Counted from the first letter of the stretch, positions 1 to 7,478 are shown. The stretch is 12,985 bases of DNA from an uncultured Methylobacillus sp. (GCA_946481235.1 CAMLME010000042.1:1-12985), one strand, 5' to 3'. A program made the numbers and translations. Notes: generated by a model from the letters alone, not told the origin.

Positions 1-384
1 CAGGATGCCTGCGCCAATATCATCGATACCCTGAAAATGGCAAAGGACTTGCGCCCCGGGCAGCGCAATAACCTTGACGCACTATGCCGCCATTACGGTA
101 TCGATAACTCTTCGCGCACTTTGCATGGCGCACTGCTCGACGCGGAGTTGCTGGCAGATGTCTATCTGGCGATGACGCGCGGCCAGGAAAGCCTGATGAT
201 GGATATCGAGGAGCCGCCGCGTGGCATTGGCGAGGAGGCGGTGGTGATTCGTACCCAGCCGCTGCTGGTTGTGAGTGCGGATGAAAGCGAGCTCGAGGCC
301 CATCGCAACTATCTTGCCGGGCTGGATAAAGCGGCAGGTGGTGCAAGTTTATGGAAGCAGATCGAGGCTGCTCCGACAGAGTAA
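1..384 (+). CDS. dnaQ: DNA polymerase III epsilon subunit, 3' part (partial)
   Basis: This is the C-terminal 127 residues of the 3'-5' proofreading exonuclease of the replicative polymerase; the start lies outside the window. The reading frame is open from base 1 and ends at TAA 382-384. The segment LHGALLDAELLADVYLAMT carries the last two catalytic residues of a DEDDh exonuclease: His at visible residue 42 and Asp at 47, the same five-residue spacing as H162/D167 of E. coli DnaQ (recalled). The preceding RNNLDALCRHYGIDNSSR stretch is also typical of DnaQ. The final 60 residues (EAVVIRTQPLLVV, then SELEAHRNYL and SLWKQIEA) match the tail that in E. coli binds the alpha subunit. That tail argues for true DnaQ over a stand-alone exonuclease. 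The stop codon abuts the stop codon of queD on the other strand with no base between them. Confidence 0.95.
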   Translation, partial: QDACANIIDTLKMAKDLRPGQRNNLDALCRHYGIDNSSRTLHGALLDAELLADVYLAMTRGQESLMMDIEEPPRGIGEEAVVIRTQPLLVVSADESELEAHRNYLAGLDKAAGGASLWKQIEAAPTE

Positions 385-828
385 TTACTGGCGCAATGCG
401 TCGGCCCAGCTATTGGGGGTTTCGAATAGCCTGACGCGTTCCAGGCGCAGATGGTTACCGTAGGTGTCGCGATATAGCGCATCGAGGATGCGGAAGGCTT
501 CCGCCGCCATATTTTCCGCCGTCGGTACGCTTTGCATCACCACTGTCTTGTGATCCGGCAAGCTTTCCAGGAACTCGCGCACGGCGGTATCGCCCTGGTA
601 AACCAGGAATGCATGATCCCACACATCCACAACCGCCTTGCGGGCGATCGCCTTGACGTCGGAGAAGTCCATCACCATCCCTTGTTCCGAGCTTCCTTCC
701 TGCTGGATCACATCTCCTGAAAGCGTGATTTCGATGGAATAGCGATGGCCATGCAGGTTACGGCACTGGCTTTTGTGGCTGGGAATGCGATGGCCGGCAT
801 CGAATTCAAGGCGAGTTGTGATTTGCAT
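385..828 (-). CDS. queD: 6-carboxytetrahydropterin synthase (QueD)
   Basis: 147 residues, 6-pyruvoyl-tetrahydropterin synthase fold. QueD converts dihydroneopterin triphosphate to 6-carboxytetrahydropterin, an early cytosolic step toward preQ0 and queuosine in tRNA. Zinc ligands are visible as His13, His26 and His28 (CRNLHGH). Cys22 sits where the catalytic cysteine is found, and the acid/base partners appear as Asp71-His72 (WDHAF) with Glu105 (PTAEN) and Glu136 (LFETPNS). The MVMDFSDVK segment at 51-59 is the usual substrate-side strand. Cys in CxxxHGH favours QueD over a true pyruvoyl-tetrahydropterin synthase. It is a little longer than E. coli QueD (about 120 residues) because of inserts around residues 41-50 and 95-100. 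There is no Shine-Dalgarno sequence before the ATG at 828; an extended -10 lies just upstream (see 835-843), so the mRNA may be leaderless. It ends tail to tail with dnaQ. Confidence 0.93.
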   Translation of the reverse strand: MQITTRLEFDAGHRIPSHKSQCRNLHGHRYSIEITLSGDVIQQEGSSEQGMVMDFSDVKAIARKAVVDVWDHAFLVYQGDTAVREFLESLPDHKTVVMQSVPTAENMAAEAFRILDALYRDTYGNHLRLERVRLFETPNSWADALRQ

Positions 829-834
829 GGCGAG

Positions 835-843
835 ATTATAGCA
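835..843 (-). promoter_or_regulatory. Extended -10 promoter of queD
   Basis: On the minus strand the sequence reads TGCTATAAT, a perfect TGn extension plus consensus -10. No recognisable -35 lies 16-18 bases upstream, as is usual for extended -10 promoters. Six bases separate the box from the queD ATG, so the expected +1 falls on or next to the A of the start codon, which would explain the missing ribosome-binding site. The rest of the 829-935 gap shows no clear promoter for the sulP gene on the other strand; the best -10 is a poor TAAGAT at 901-906. I see no riboswitch-like structure there. Confidence 0.6.
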
Positions 844-935
844 GGCGGCGCAAGGGGAGTGGCTTGTGCCGGAGACGTGCGTCAGGCTGAGCCAGGGTGT
901 TAAGATAAAAACATTGCTACTGTCAGGGTGTATTC

Positions 936-2573
936 ATGATTGCAATTCTCGAAGCTCGTAATGCTGGCCTGTTATCGCGAGAGCACTGGCTGGGCAATCT
1001 GGTTGCGGGCATTATTGTCGGCATCGTAGCCTTGCCGCTGGCCATGGCATTCGCGATTGCGTCGGGAGCCAAGCCAGAGCAGGGGCTCTACACTGCGATC
1101 ATCGCAGGATTGCTGACATCGTTATTCGGTGGTAGCCGACTGCAAATTGCCGGGCCTACCGGGGCGTTCATCGTGATTCTTTCCGGAATCACCGCCGAAT
1201 ACGGCATCGAAGGCTTGCAAGTGGCAACGCTGATGGCAGGCGTCATGCTGCTGTTGATGGGGCTGGCCCGTCTCGGCGGCGTCATCCGCTTTATCCCGGA
1301 TCCTGTCATCGTAGGATTCACCGCGGGTATCGCAGTGATTATTTTCGTTGGGCAATGGAAGGAATTCTTCGGATTGCAGCCGATGGAGAGTGCCGATCAT
1401 TTTCATGAAAATCTCTGGCAAATGGTTTTGGCATTTCCTCAGCTGCAACTTGAAACGGCCTTGCTGGGATGTGCAACGCTGGTGGTATTACTGATCTCTC
1501 CGCGATTCCTCAAGCGCATTCCAGCGCCGCTGGTCGCAATGGTTTTTGCCGCCATAGTGCAAGGAGTTTTCAAATTCGAAGGTGTTGCGACCATAGGCAG
1601 CGCTTTCGGCGGCATTCCGCAAAGCCTGCCGCACTTCGCGCCGCCCTCGCTGTCCTTGTCCGACATGCTGCATCTGATCGGCCCGGCATTTACGATTGCC
1701 TTGCTGGGCGCCATCGAGTCCTTGCTGTCCGCAGTCGTTGCCGACGGCATGGCGGGAACCCGGCACGACTCCAACCAGGAGCTGGTCGGGCAGGGCATCG
1801 CCAATATTTTTTCCCCACTGTTCGGCGGATTTGCCTCTACCGGGGCCATCGCGCGCACCGCGACCAGCATACGCAATGGAGCTACCGGCCCGCTGGCCGG
1901 CATCGCGCATGTGGTGACGCTAGTGGTCATCGTGCTCCTGCTGGCCCCTCTCGCCGTGCATATCCCATTATGCGGATTGGCGGCCATCCTGTTCGTCGTT
2001 GCCTACAACATGAGCGAGATGCACCGTTTTACGCACATGGTGCGCACCGCGCCAAAGCCGGATATCGCCGTGCTGCTGATCACCTTTGCGCTGACGGTTT
2101 TCGGCGATCTGGTCATTGCGGTCAATATCGGGGTTTTGCTGGCGGCATTGCTCTTCATGAAGCGCATGGCAGAGGCGGTCAGCCTGGAAGTGCAATCGCA
2201 CGAAGCGTTGCGGGAGGAAGTTGCCGACGGCAATTTCTTATTGCATCCGGGTACGGTGGTCTACATGATGGAGGGGCCTTTTTTCTTCGGAGCAGCGGAA
2301 CGGCTTGAAAGCACGCTGGAGCGCGTGCACAGCCATGCAGACACGCTGGTGCTGCGCCTGGGGCAGGTGCCTTTCATCGACGCGACCGGCATGCAATCGT
2401 TGTGGGATTTGCTCGATGTCTGCAAGAAAAACGGCACCCGTTTGGTGCTGAGCGAGGCACGGCCCAACGTGCTCGAAAAATTGAGGCGCGCAGGCTTGCT
2501 TGGGCAGATCGGTCAGGAGAACGTTTTCGGCCATATCCGGCAATTGGACCAGCAGGTACAATCACAGCCCTGA
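936..2573 (+). CDS. SulP-family anion permease with C-terminal STAS domain
   Basis: 545-residue inner-membrane transporter of the SulP/SLC26 family, whose members move sulfate, bicarbonate, dicarboxylates or other anions. The membrane domain covers about residues 20-420. It includes the family hallmark around 51-78 (GLYTAIIAGLL, then IAGPTGAF) and the segment AIESLLSAVVADG at 259-271 near the substrate site. A cytosolic STAS domain follows from about 438 to 540. Its IDATGMQSL at 481-489 aligns with the phosphorylation loop of SpoIIAA-type proteins, with Thr484 at the phospho-acceptor position. A modest Shine-Dalgarno (AGGGTG, 925-930) precedes the ATG. modA begins 21 bases after the stop, so the two are probably co-transcribed. 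The substrate cannot be read from the sequence; position before modABC makes sulfate or molybdate the first guesses. Bicarbonate (BicA-like) or C4-dicarboxylate (DauA-like) transport remain possible. Confidence 0.93.
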   Translation: MIAILEARNAGLLSREHWLGNLVAGIIVGIVALPLAMAFAIASGAKPEQGLYTAIIAGLLTSLFGGSRLQIAGPTGAFIVILSGITAEYGIEGLQVATLMAGVMLLLMGLARLGGVIRFIPDPVIVGFTAGIAVIIFVGQWKEFFGLQPMESADHFHENLWQMVLAFPQLQLETALLGCATLVVLLISPRFLKRIPAPLVAMVFAAIVQGVFKFEGVATIGSAFGGIPQSLPHFAPPSLSLSDMLHLIGPAFTIALLGAIESLLSAVVADGMAGTRHDSNQELVGQGIANIFSPLFGGFASTGAIARTATSIRNGATGPLAGIAHVVTLVVIVLLLAPLAVHIPLCGLAAILFVVAYNMSEMHRFTHMVRTAPKPDIAVLLITFALTVFGDLVIAVNIGVLLAALLFMKRMAEAVSLEVQSHEALREEVADGNFLLHPGTVVYMMEGPFFFGAAERLESTLERVHSHADTLVLRLGQVPFIDATGMQSLWDLLDVCKKNGTRLVLSEARPNVLEKLRRAGLLGQIGQENVFGHIRQLDQQVQSQP

Positions 2574-2594
2574 CCCTTGCCTGGTGGGAGATTC

Positions 2595-3365
2595 ATGCGG
2601 CTATTTGCAGTGATATTGGCGACCTGCTGGAGTTTTCTGGCGCATGGCGCGGACGATGTGCCGCTCATTGCCGCCGCTTCTGATCTTCAAACAGCCTTGC
2701 GCGAGGTTGCGCAGGCATTCCACTCCGCCACCGGGCATAAAGTCGAAATCGTTTTCGGCTCCAGCGGCAACATGGCCGCCCAAATACGGCAGGGCGCACC
2801 GTTTCAGATGTTTCTTTCGGCGGATGAAAAGTACGTGCTCGACCTGGCGAAGACCGGGTTTACTCGTGACGAAGGGCAGCTTTATGCACTCGGCCGTATA
2901 GCGCTGTTCGTGCCAAACCATTCGCTCTTGAAAGCCGACGAGCAGTTTGTCGGATTACGCACTGCGCTGAAAAACGGCCAGATTGAGCGTTTCGCAATCG
3001 CCAACCCGTCTCATGCGCCATACGGAAGAGCGGCGCGCGAGGCTTTGCGGACAGTTCAGCTTTGGGAGCCGCTGCAATCCAAGCTGATCCTGGGCGAGAA
3101 TGTTTCCCAGGCCGCACAATTCGCGACGAGCGCGAATGCCAGCGGCGGCATAGTCGCCTATTCGCTGGCATTGACTCCCGCCATGCAGAAAGCCGGGCGC
3201 TATGCATTGATTCGACAGGACTGGCATGCGCCCCTGCGTCAGCGCATGGCGTTGACCAAGAAGGCCGGGCCGGGTGCGGAAGCGTTTTATGCGTTTCTGC
3301 AGCAGGATAAAGCACGCTCGATTCTCGCGCGCAACGGCTTCGCGATGCCGCAGGAAGGCCGCTGA
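2595..3365 (+). CDS. modA: Molybdate ABC transporter, periplasmic binding protein
   Basis: 256 residues. Periplasmic receptor that captures molybdate (and usually tungstate) for the ModBC importer. A signal peptide (about residues 1-18, cleavage near AHG-AD) is followed by the family landmarks: AAASDL at 26-31, FGSSGNMAAQI at 54-64, FLSAD at 73-77, IANPSHAPYGRAA at 135-147, GENVSQAAQF at 167-176 and GGIVAYS at 184-190. These are the oxyanion-binding loops of ModA rather than of sulfate- or phosphate-binding proteins. I chose the ATG at 2595 because GTGGGAG at 2584-2590 is a good Shine-Dalgarno and the signal peptide starts there; an in-frame TTG at 2577 would add six residues before it. The stop overlaps the modB start as TGATG, which points to translational coupling. 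Confidence 0.95.
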   Translation: MRLFAVILATCWSFLAHGADDVPLIAAASDLQTALREVAQAFHSATGHKVEIVFGSSGNMAAQIRQGAPFQMFLSADEKYVLDLAKTGFTRDEGQLYALGRIALFVPNHSLLKADEQFVGLRTALKNGQIERFAIANPSHAPYGRAAREALRTVQLWEPLQSKLILGENVSQAAQFATSANASGGIVAYSLALTPAMQKAGRYALIRQDWHAPLRQRMALTKKAGPGAEAFYAFLQQDKARSILARNGFAMPQEGR

Positions 3366-4045
3366 TGGATTGGCAGGCGCTCCGGCTCTCGTTGCTGCTG
3401 GCTATTGCGACGACCATGCTGTTGCTGCCGGTGAGCATTTTTGTCGGGCGCTGGATGGCGGAAAGCAGTTTCCGCGGCAAGATACTGCTTGAAGCCGCCA
3501 TCGCCACGCCGCTGGTGCTGCCGCCTACCGTCATCGGTTATTACCTGCTGGTCGGCATGGGCGCCCATTCGCCGCTAGGCGCAGGGTTTTCCGAATTGTT
3601 CGGGCGGCCGCTGGTATTCAACTTTAGCGGGTTGCTGATTGCCTCCGTCCTGGTCAATCTGCCGTTCGCCATCCAGCCCGCGCAGCGCGCATTCGAGGCT
3701 ATACCGCAGGATGTGCGCGATGCCGCGCAATGCTGCGGCATGTCCTTCTGGCGTTCGCTGTGGGCGGTCGATCTGCCGTTGGCATGGCCCGGTGTGCTTA
3801 CCGGGTTGACGCTGTCGTTTGCGCATACGCTGGGCGAGTTCGGCGTGGTCCTGATGGTCGGTGGTGCGATTCCGGGCGAAACCAAAACTGTTTCCATCGC
3901 GATCTATGACCAGGTGCAGTCGCTCAACTTTGAAGGGGCGGGCAGCATGTCCTTGCTGCTGCTGCTGATTTCACTGGGGCTGCTGGTCTTCGTCAATCTT
4001 CTCGGCCGGTATGCCGGCCGTCTCCATGCCTACCGCAATGTCTGA
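3365..4045 (+). CDS. modB: Molybdate ABC transporter, permease
   Basis: 226-residue inner-membrane permease, the normal size for ModB. About five hydrophobic segments are visible (near residues 8-28, 42-64, 86-105, 140-165 and 195-214). The cytoplasmic coupling loop that docks on ModC lies at about 111-140; EAIPQDVRDAAQCCGMSFWR shows the EAA...G pattern of binding-protein-dependent permeases. The stretch FAHTLGEFGVVLMVGG at 152-167 is typical of molybdate and sulfate permeases. The start codon overlaps the modA stop by one base, and the end overlaps the start of modC, so the three genes form a tight coupled operon. No separate ribosome-binding site is needed or obvious. Confidence 0.95.
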   Translation: MDWQALRLSLLLAIATTMLLLPVSIFVGRWMAESSFRGKILLEAAIATPLVLPPTVIGYYLLVGMGAHSPLGAGFSELFGRPLVFNFSGLLIASVLVNLPFAIQPAQRAFEAIPQDVRDAAQCCGMSFWRSLWAVDLPLAWPGVLTGLTLSFAHTLGEFGVVLMVGGAIPGETKTVSIAIYDQVQSLNFEGAGSMSLLLLLISLGLLVFVNLLGRYAGRLHAYRNV

Positions 4046-5141
4046 ACTGCTCGTGCGTCTGCAGCAGGAATCGCCCATCCCCATGGATGCCGAGCTGCGC
4101 TGCATGGGCGGCCAGCTGCTGGCTCTGGTCGGCCCCTCGGGAAGCGGGAAGACGACGCTGTTGCGAGCCCTTGCGGGACTGGTGCAGCCCAAGCACGGAG
4201 TCATTAGCTGTGGCGGCGAAACCTGGTTCGACAGCGCAGCCGGGCATTACCTGCCGGCACGCAAGCGGCGTGTCGGCTATGTACCGCAGCATTTTGCGTT
4301 GTTTCCCCATCTCGATGTGCTGCACAACGTCATGTCCGGCATGCTGCACCGCGCGCCAGAAACGCGCGAAGCTGCAGCGCACGATCTGCTCGAACGGGTG
4401 AATCTGGCGGGACTGGAATCACGCAAGCCTGGGCAGCTGTCCGGCGGCCAGCAGCAACGAGTGGCTGTGGCCCGGGCGCTGGCGCGGGAGCCACAGGTGC
4501 TGTTGCTGGACGAACCATTTTCTGCAGTGGACCACGCAACCCGCGAGCGGCTATATGGCGAATTGGCAATGCTGAAGCAGACCCTGTCCATGCCCATGGT
4601 GATGGTGACGCACGATTTGCGTGAGGCGATGCTGCTGGCGGATGAAATGTGCGTGCTGCATCGCGGCAGGACGCTGCAAACGGATAAACCGCTTGAGCTG
4701 GTAGCCAGGCCCGTGAGTACGGATGTGGCGCGGCTGATTGGCATACGCAATATTTATCGCGGAGAGATTGTCGGGCATGAGCCGGAACTGGAGTGCACCC
4801 AGTTACGTTTCGGCGCCGCCGTGCTGAAGACTCCATATCGCCCCGAACTCATACCGGGCAGCCGGGTGCAATGGGTGATTCCTTCCGACGGCGTCGTGTT
4901 TCATCGCCGCGACCGTCCATCGCACACCGAACGCGAAAATCAATTGCAAGGCATCGTCGATACGGTGCATAAGTTGGGGGAAATTACCCGTCTGGCGGTA
5001 CGCATGGATGATGAAGACCGTTCGCTACTATGGCTCGATGTACCCAGCCACCTTGCGCGGCGTAACGAGATTGCGGTGGGCGTGACCGCGACCGTGTCGT
5101 TGACGGTCGCTGCGATTCACATCATCGACAGCACTTCATAG
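4038..5141 (+). CDS. modC: Molybdate ABC transporter, ATPase with C-terminal TOBE domain
   Basis: 367 residues from the start used here. ATP-hydrolysing subunit of the molybdate importer. Walker A GPSGSGKTTL at 32-41, Q-loop Gln84 (VPQHF), signature LSGGQQQR at 134-141, Walker B VLLLDEPFSAVD at 154-165 and switch His192 (VTHD) are all intact. Residues from about 230 form the regulatory tail, with a TOBE/Mop-like domain near 291-355 (QGIVDTVHKLGEITRLAV) that in relatives binds oxyanion and can inhibit transport. Three in-frame ATGs (4011, 4026, 4038) are possible and none has a strong Shine-Dalgarno. I chose 4038 because it gives a short 8-base overlap with modB and an N-terminus like other ModC proteins. 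The stop overlaps the end of the convergent HDAC-family gene by 6 bases. Confidence 0.93.
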   Translation: MSELLVRLQQESPIPMDAELRCMGGQLLALVGPSGSGKTTLLRALAGLVQPKHGVISCGGETWFDSAAGHYLPARKRRVGYVPQHFALFPHLDVLHNVMSGMLHRAPETREAAAHDLLERVNLAGLESRKPGQLSGGQQQRVAVARALAREPQVLLLDEPFSAVDHATRERLYGELAMLKQTLSMPMVMVTHDLREAMLLADEMCVLHRGRTLQTDKPLELVARPVSTDVARLIGIRNIYRGEIVGHEPELECTQLRFGAAVLKTPYRPELIPGSRVQWVIPSDGVVFHRRDRPSHTERENQLQGIVDTVHKLGEITRLAVRMDDEDRSLLWLDVPSHLARRNEIAVGVTATVSLTVAAIHIIDSTS

Positions 5142-6059
5142 CCCGGCCAGCGTCCTGACATGCGCGCTTGCGCTATCTGCCAGCGAAGGCAAGTCATAGC
5201 CGCCTTCAAGCGATGATACGATACGCCCCTGAGCGTGTTTCCGCGCAATATCCTTGATGAACTCCGTTATCCAGATGTAATCCTCGCGCACCAGCCTCAA
5301 TTCGGCGAGCGGATCCAGTGCATGCGCATCGAAGCCCGCCGAAACAAACACCATCTGTGGTTTGAATTTTTCCAGGGCCGGCGCGAATTCATTCTCCACC
5401 GCTGTGCGGAAACCCTTGCCGTCTGTCATCGCCGGCAAGGGCATGTTGACCATGCGTTCGGTGCGCGTGTCGGCGCCGCGATAGGGGTAGAAAGGGTGTT
5501 GAAAAGTCGAGCACAGCATCACGTGCGGGTTGTCGCGAAAGATGTTCTCCGTGCCGTCGCCGTGGTGAACATCGAAGTCCATGATCGCGACACGTTCGAT
5601 GCCATGTTTTGCAATGGCATGCGCCACTCCAACCGCCACATTATTGAAAATGCAGAATCCGGCGGCATTGGCGATGCCCGCATGATGTCCGGGCGGACGG
5701 ATGCAGCAGAAGGCATTCTGCACCTTGCCCGCCATGACGAGATCGGTTGCCAGCACGGTTGCGCCCGCCGCATGCAGCGCTGCCGAAAGTGTCATCGGCC
5801 CCATCGCGGTGTCCGGATCGAGGCGCACGATACCGGCAGGTGGTGCGATTCCGCGGATACGTTTCACATAGGCGGGGGAGTGAACGCGGGTAAGTTGCTC
5901 GTCTGTCGCGAGCGGCGCTTCATGGATTTGCAGGTGTTCCATGATCTTTGCGCGCGCAAGCTGCTCCTTGATCGCCGAAATGCGTGCCGGCGATTCCGGA
6001 TGATGGCCATCCATCACATGTAGCAGCGTATCCGGATGGCTGATGAACGCAGTCGTCAT
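5136..6059 (-). CDS. Histone-deacetylase-family zinc hydrolase (HdaH/AcuC/APAH-like)
   Basis: 307 residues, arginase/deacetylase fold. Enzymes of this family remove acetyl groups from protein lysines or from polyamines. All catalytic landmarks are present: RPPGHH with the His dyad 125-126, GFCIFNN at 134-140, IMDFDVHHGDG with zinc ligands Asp163 and His165, SAGFDAH with the third ligand Asp244, and LEGGYD with Tyr288 as the transition-state tyrosine. An active enzyme is therefore expected, in the cytosol since no signal peptide is seen. The substrate (acetyl-lysine in proteins, acetylpolyamines or another amide) cannot be told from this sequence. The frame is open upstream to 6167, but that part lies inside rsgA; the ATG at 6059 overlaps the rsgA stop as ATGA, so translation is likely coupled. 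The 3' end overlaps modC by 6 bases. Confidence 0.92.
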   Translation of the reverse strand: MTTAFISHPDTLLHVMDGHHPESPARISAIKEQLARAKIMEHLQIHEAPLATDEQLTRVHSPAYVKRIRGIAPPAGIVRLDPDTAMGPMTLSAALHAAGATVLATDLVMAGKVQNAFCCIRPPGHHAGIANAAGFCIFNNVAVGVAHAIAKHGIERVAIMDFDVHHGDGTENIFRDNPHVMLCSTFQHPFYPYRGADTRTERMVNMPLPAMTDGKGFRTAVENEFAPALEKFKPQMVFVSAGFDAHALDPLAELRLVREDYIWITEFIKDIARKHAQGRIVSSLEGGYDLPSLADSASAHVRTLAGL

Positions 6060-6946
6060 GCGAGTTCCGCAAAAAGCTTTCGATAAGACTCTAGCCGGAT
6101 TTCGCTGATTTTTCCATCCCTTACCGCATTCAGGATAGCGCAGTCGGGTTCCTTGAGATGGCGGCAATTATTGAAGCGGCATTTACCCAGATAAGGCCGG
6201 AACTCTACAAAAGACCGTTCCATTTCGTCCGAGCTGAGGTGATTCAGGCCAAACTCCTGCAGACCGGGGGAGTCGATCAGACTGCTCTCGCTGTCCAGGT
6301 GGTAAAGTCGGGCCGAGGTGGTGGTGTGCTTGCCGCTATCCAGCACGGAGGAGATTTCCTGCGTGCGGGAGTTGGCGTCAGGCAGCAACGCATTCACCAA
6401 CGTCGACTTGCCCATGCCGGATTGGCCGACCAGCACGCTGGTGTGCCCTTGCAGCAAAGGGCGCAATTGCGATGCATCCTGTCTGGCGGAAAGTGTTTCT
6501 ACCGCATATCCAAGCGAGCGATAAAGTTCTAAACGGTCAAGCGCCGCAGCAGTTTCAGGCAGGTCGCTCTTGTTAAGCAGAATCAAGGCCTTGATATCGG
6601 CCGCTTCGGCGGCGATCAGGCAACGGCTCACGAGATCTTCATAAAAGCTGGGTACTGCGGCGATCACGATAACGATCTGCGAGACATTGGCGGCCAGCAG
6701 TTTTTTGCGGTATTCATTGCTTCGGTAGAGCAGGCTGCTGCGCGGAAGGATGTTTTCTACCACTCCCTCATTGTCCGCGGTCATCCGGATTTCCACCCGG
6801 TCGCCGCAGGCAAGATCATTTTTTTTGCCGCGTGTCACGCAACTGATCTGTGTCCCGTCATTCAGTTCGACATCGTAGCGCAAGCCGAATGAGGCAATGA
6901 CAAGTGCGGGCAGTAATTCCGACTTCGAGGGGTTTTGTTTTTGCAT
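6056..6946 (-). CDS. rsgA: Ribosome small-subunit biogenesis GTPase RsgA
   Basis: 296 residues. Circularly permuted GTPase that acts on the 30S subunit late in assembly. An OB-fold domain (about 12-70) is followed by the GTPase motifs in the permuted order G4-G1-G3: NKSD at 125-128, GQSGMGKST at 174-182 and DSPG at 225-228. A zinc-binding knuckle is formed by Cys256, Cys261, His263 and Cys269 (CRFNNCRHLKEPDC). The position where family members carry the hydrophobic residue of HAS-GTPases is consistent, with Met178 inside the P-loop. The frame runs on to 7066, but those 40 residues do not resemble RsgA, so I use the ATG at 6946; its Shine-Dalgarno is weak. It is the first gene of a two-gene unit with the HDAC-family hydrolase. 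Confidence 0.95.
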   Translation of the reverse strand: MQKQNPSKSELLPALVIASFGLRYDVELNDGTQISCVTRGKKNDLACGDRVEIRMTADNEGVVENILPRSSLLYRSNEYRKKLLAANVSQIVIVIAAVPSFYEDLVSRCLIAAEAADIKALILLNKSDLPETAAALDRLELYRSLGYAVETLSARQDASQLRPLLQGHTSVLVGQSGMGKSTLVNALLPDANSRTQEISSVLDSGKHTTTSARLYHLDSESSLIDSPGLQEFGLNHLSSDEMERSFVEFRPYLGKCRFNNCRHLKEPDCAILNAVRDGKISEIRLESYRKLFAELA

Positions 6947-7121
6947 GGCGTCATTATTGCCTATTTTCGTTATGTCCGAGGCCGGAAGGAACTTTCCATT
7001 GCCGCCAGGCGTCGTTCTATTGAGGTATAAAGCTGCGCTTGCGTAAGCAAACAAACTTAATTCCAAATTACTTCATTTAATGATCTTGATATAGGGGTTC
7101 AGTGACTTAAGGAGAATAGTC
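6947..7121. promoter_or_regulatory. Divergent control region between rsgA and the EF-hand gene
   Basis: This AT-richer gap must hold the promoters of two divergent genes. Seen directly: a strong Shine-Dalgarno AAGGAGA at 7109-7115 for the EF-hand gene, and overlapping small palindromes GCTTgcgtAAGC (7037-7048) and TTGCgtaaGCAA (7039-7050) that could be an operator. For rsgA (minus strand) a possible promoter is TTGTTT at 7049-7054 with TTTATA at 7026-7031, a 17-base spacer; the -10 is weak. For the EF-hand gene I find only a poor TATAGG at 7090-7095. None of these promoters is convincing. Confidence 0.3.
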
Positions 7122-7478
7122 ATGAACATACTCGTTCATGCGCTGCGAACGCTATTGATTGCCAATGTACTTGCATTTGCACAGGTTGCTAACGGCGGCG
7201 AAACCGGTGAGATGGAAATGACACCGAGCGCGCAAGAGATGCCCACAGTGGTCCCGAGCAAGCAGGAAACTGCTGAATCGGTATTTGCCAAGCTTGATAA
7301 CGGCAAGAAAGGTTACATTTCCCTGGCCGATGTGACGGTGCTGCCAGGGTTTGATCGCGTCTTTCAGAGTTCCGACGGCAACCATGATGGCAAGCTGTCG
7401 CTCAAGGAATTCAAGTCGGCATGGCCGGTATATTCAGGCACTACCGATCCGACCGATGGCGCGCCGGGCCCCAAATAG
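7122..7478 (+). CDS. Small exported EF-hand protein
   Basis: 118 residues. The N-terminus (about 1-25, hydrophobic LLIANVLAFAQVANG) looks like a Sec signal peptide, so the mature protein of roughly 93 residues should be periplasmic. Two paired EF-hand loops follow. Loop 2 at 85-96 (DGNHDGKLSLKE) is canonical, with calcium ligands at Asp85, Asn87, Asp89, Ser93 and Glu96. Loop 1 at 59-70 (DNGKKGYISLAD) is degenerate, with Gly and Lys at ligand positions 3 and 5 and Asp in place of the final Glu. It probably binds one calcium ion. The C-terminus is Pro/Gly/Asp-rich and disordered. The start is well supported by AAGGAGA seven bases upstream of the spacer-ATG. It is convergent with the cytochrome gene and stands alone in orientation. 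Its role is unknown; calcium sensing or buffering is an inference. Confidence 0.85.
   Translation: MNILVHALRTLLIANVLAFAQVANGGETGEMEMTPSAQEMPTVVPSKQETAESVFAKLDNGKKGYISLADVTVLPGFDRVFQSSDGNHDGKLSLKEFKSAWPVYSGTTDPTDGAPGPK

Noticed and set aside
848..870. GGCAC and TTGC on the minus strand upstream of queD, recalling a sigma54 -24/-12 promoter.
   Set aside because: They are 12 bases apart, whereas sigma54 needs about 5 between these blocks.
829..935. Possible molybdenum-cofactor riboswitch or ModE operator before the sulP-modABC genes.
   Set aside because: The gap is only 107 bases, shows no conserved long stem structure, and has no inverted TATA-rich ModE-type palindrome.
1439..2308. Long frames on both strands inside the SulP gene (for example 1439-1987 minus and 1469-2308 plus).
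   Set aside because: They read as biased, low-complexity translations without known motifs and lie wholly within a well-supported gene; they are shadow frames.
6060..6167. 36-residue N-terminal extension of the HDAC-family hydrolase.
   Set aside because: It lies inside rsgA and does not resemble the family; the ATG at 6059 gives the normal N-terminus and an ATGA overlap.
6947..7066. 40-residue N-terminal extension of RsgA.
   Set aside because: It has no similarity to RsgA N-termini, and the OB-fold is complete from the ATG at 6946.
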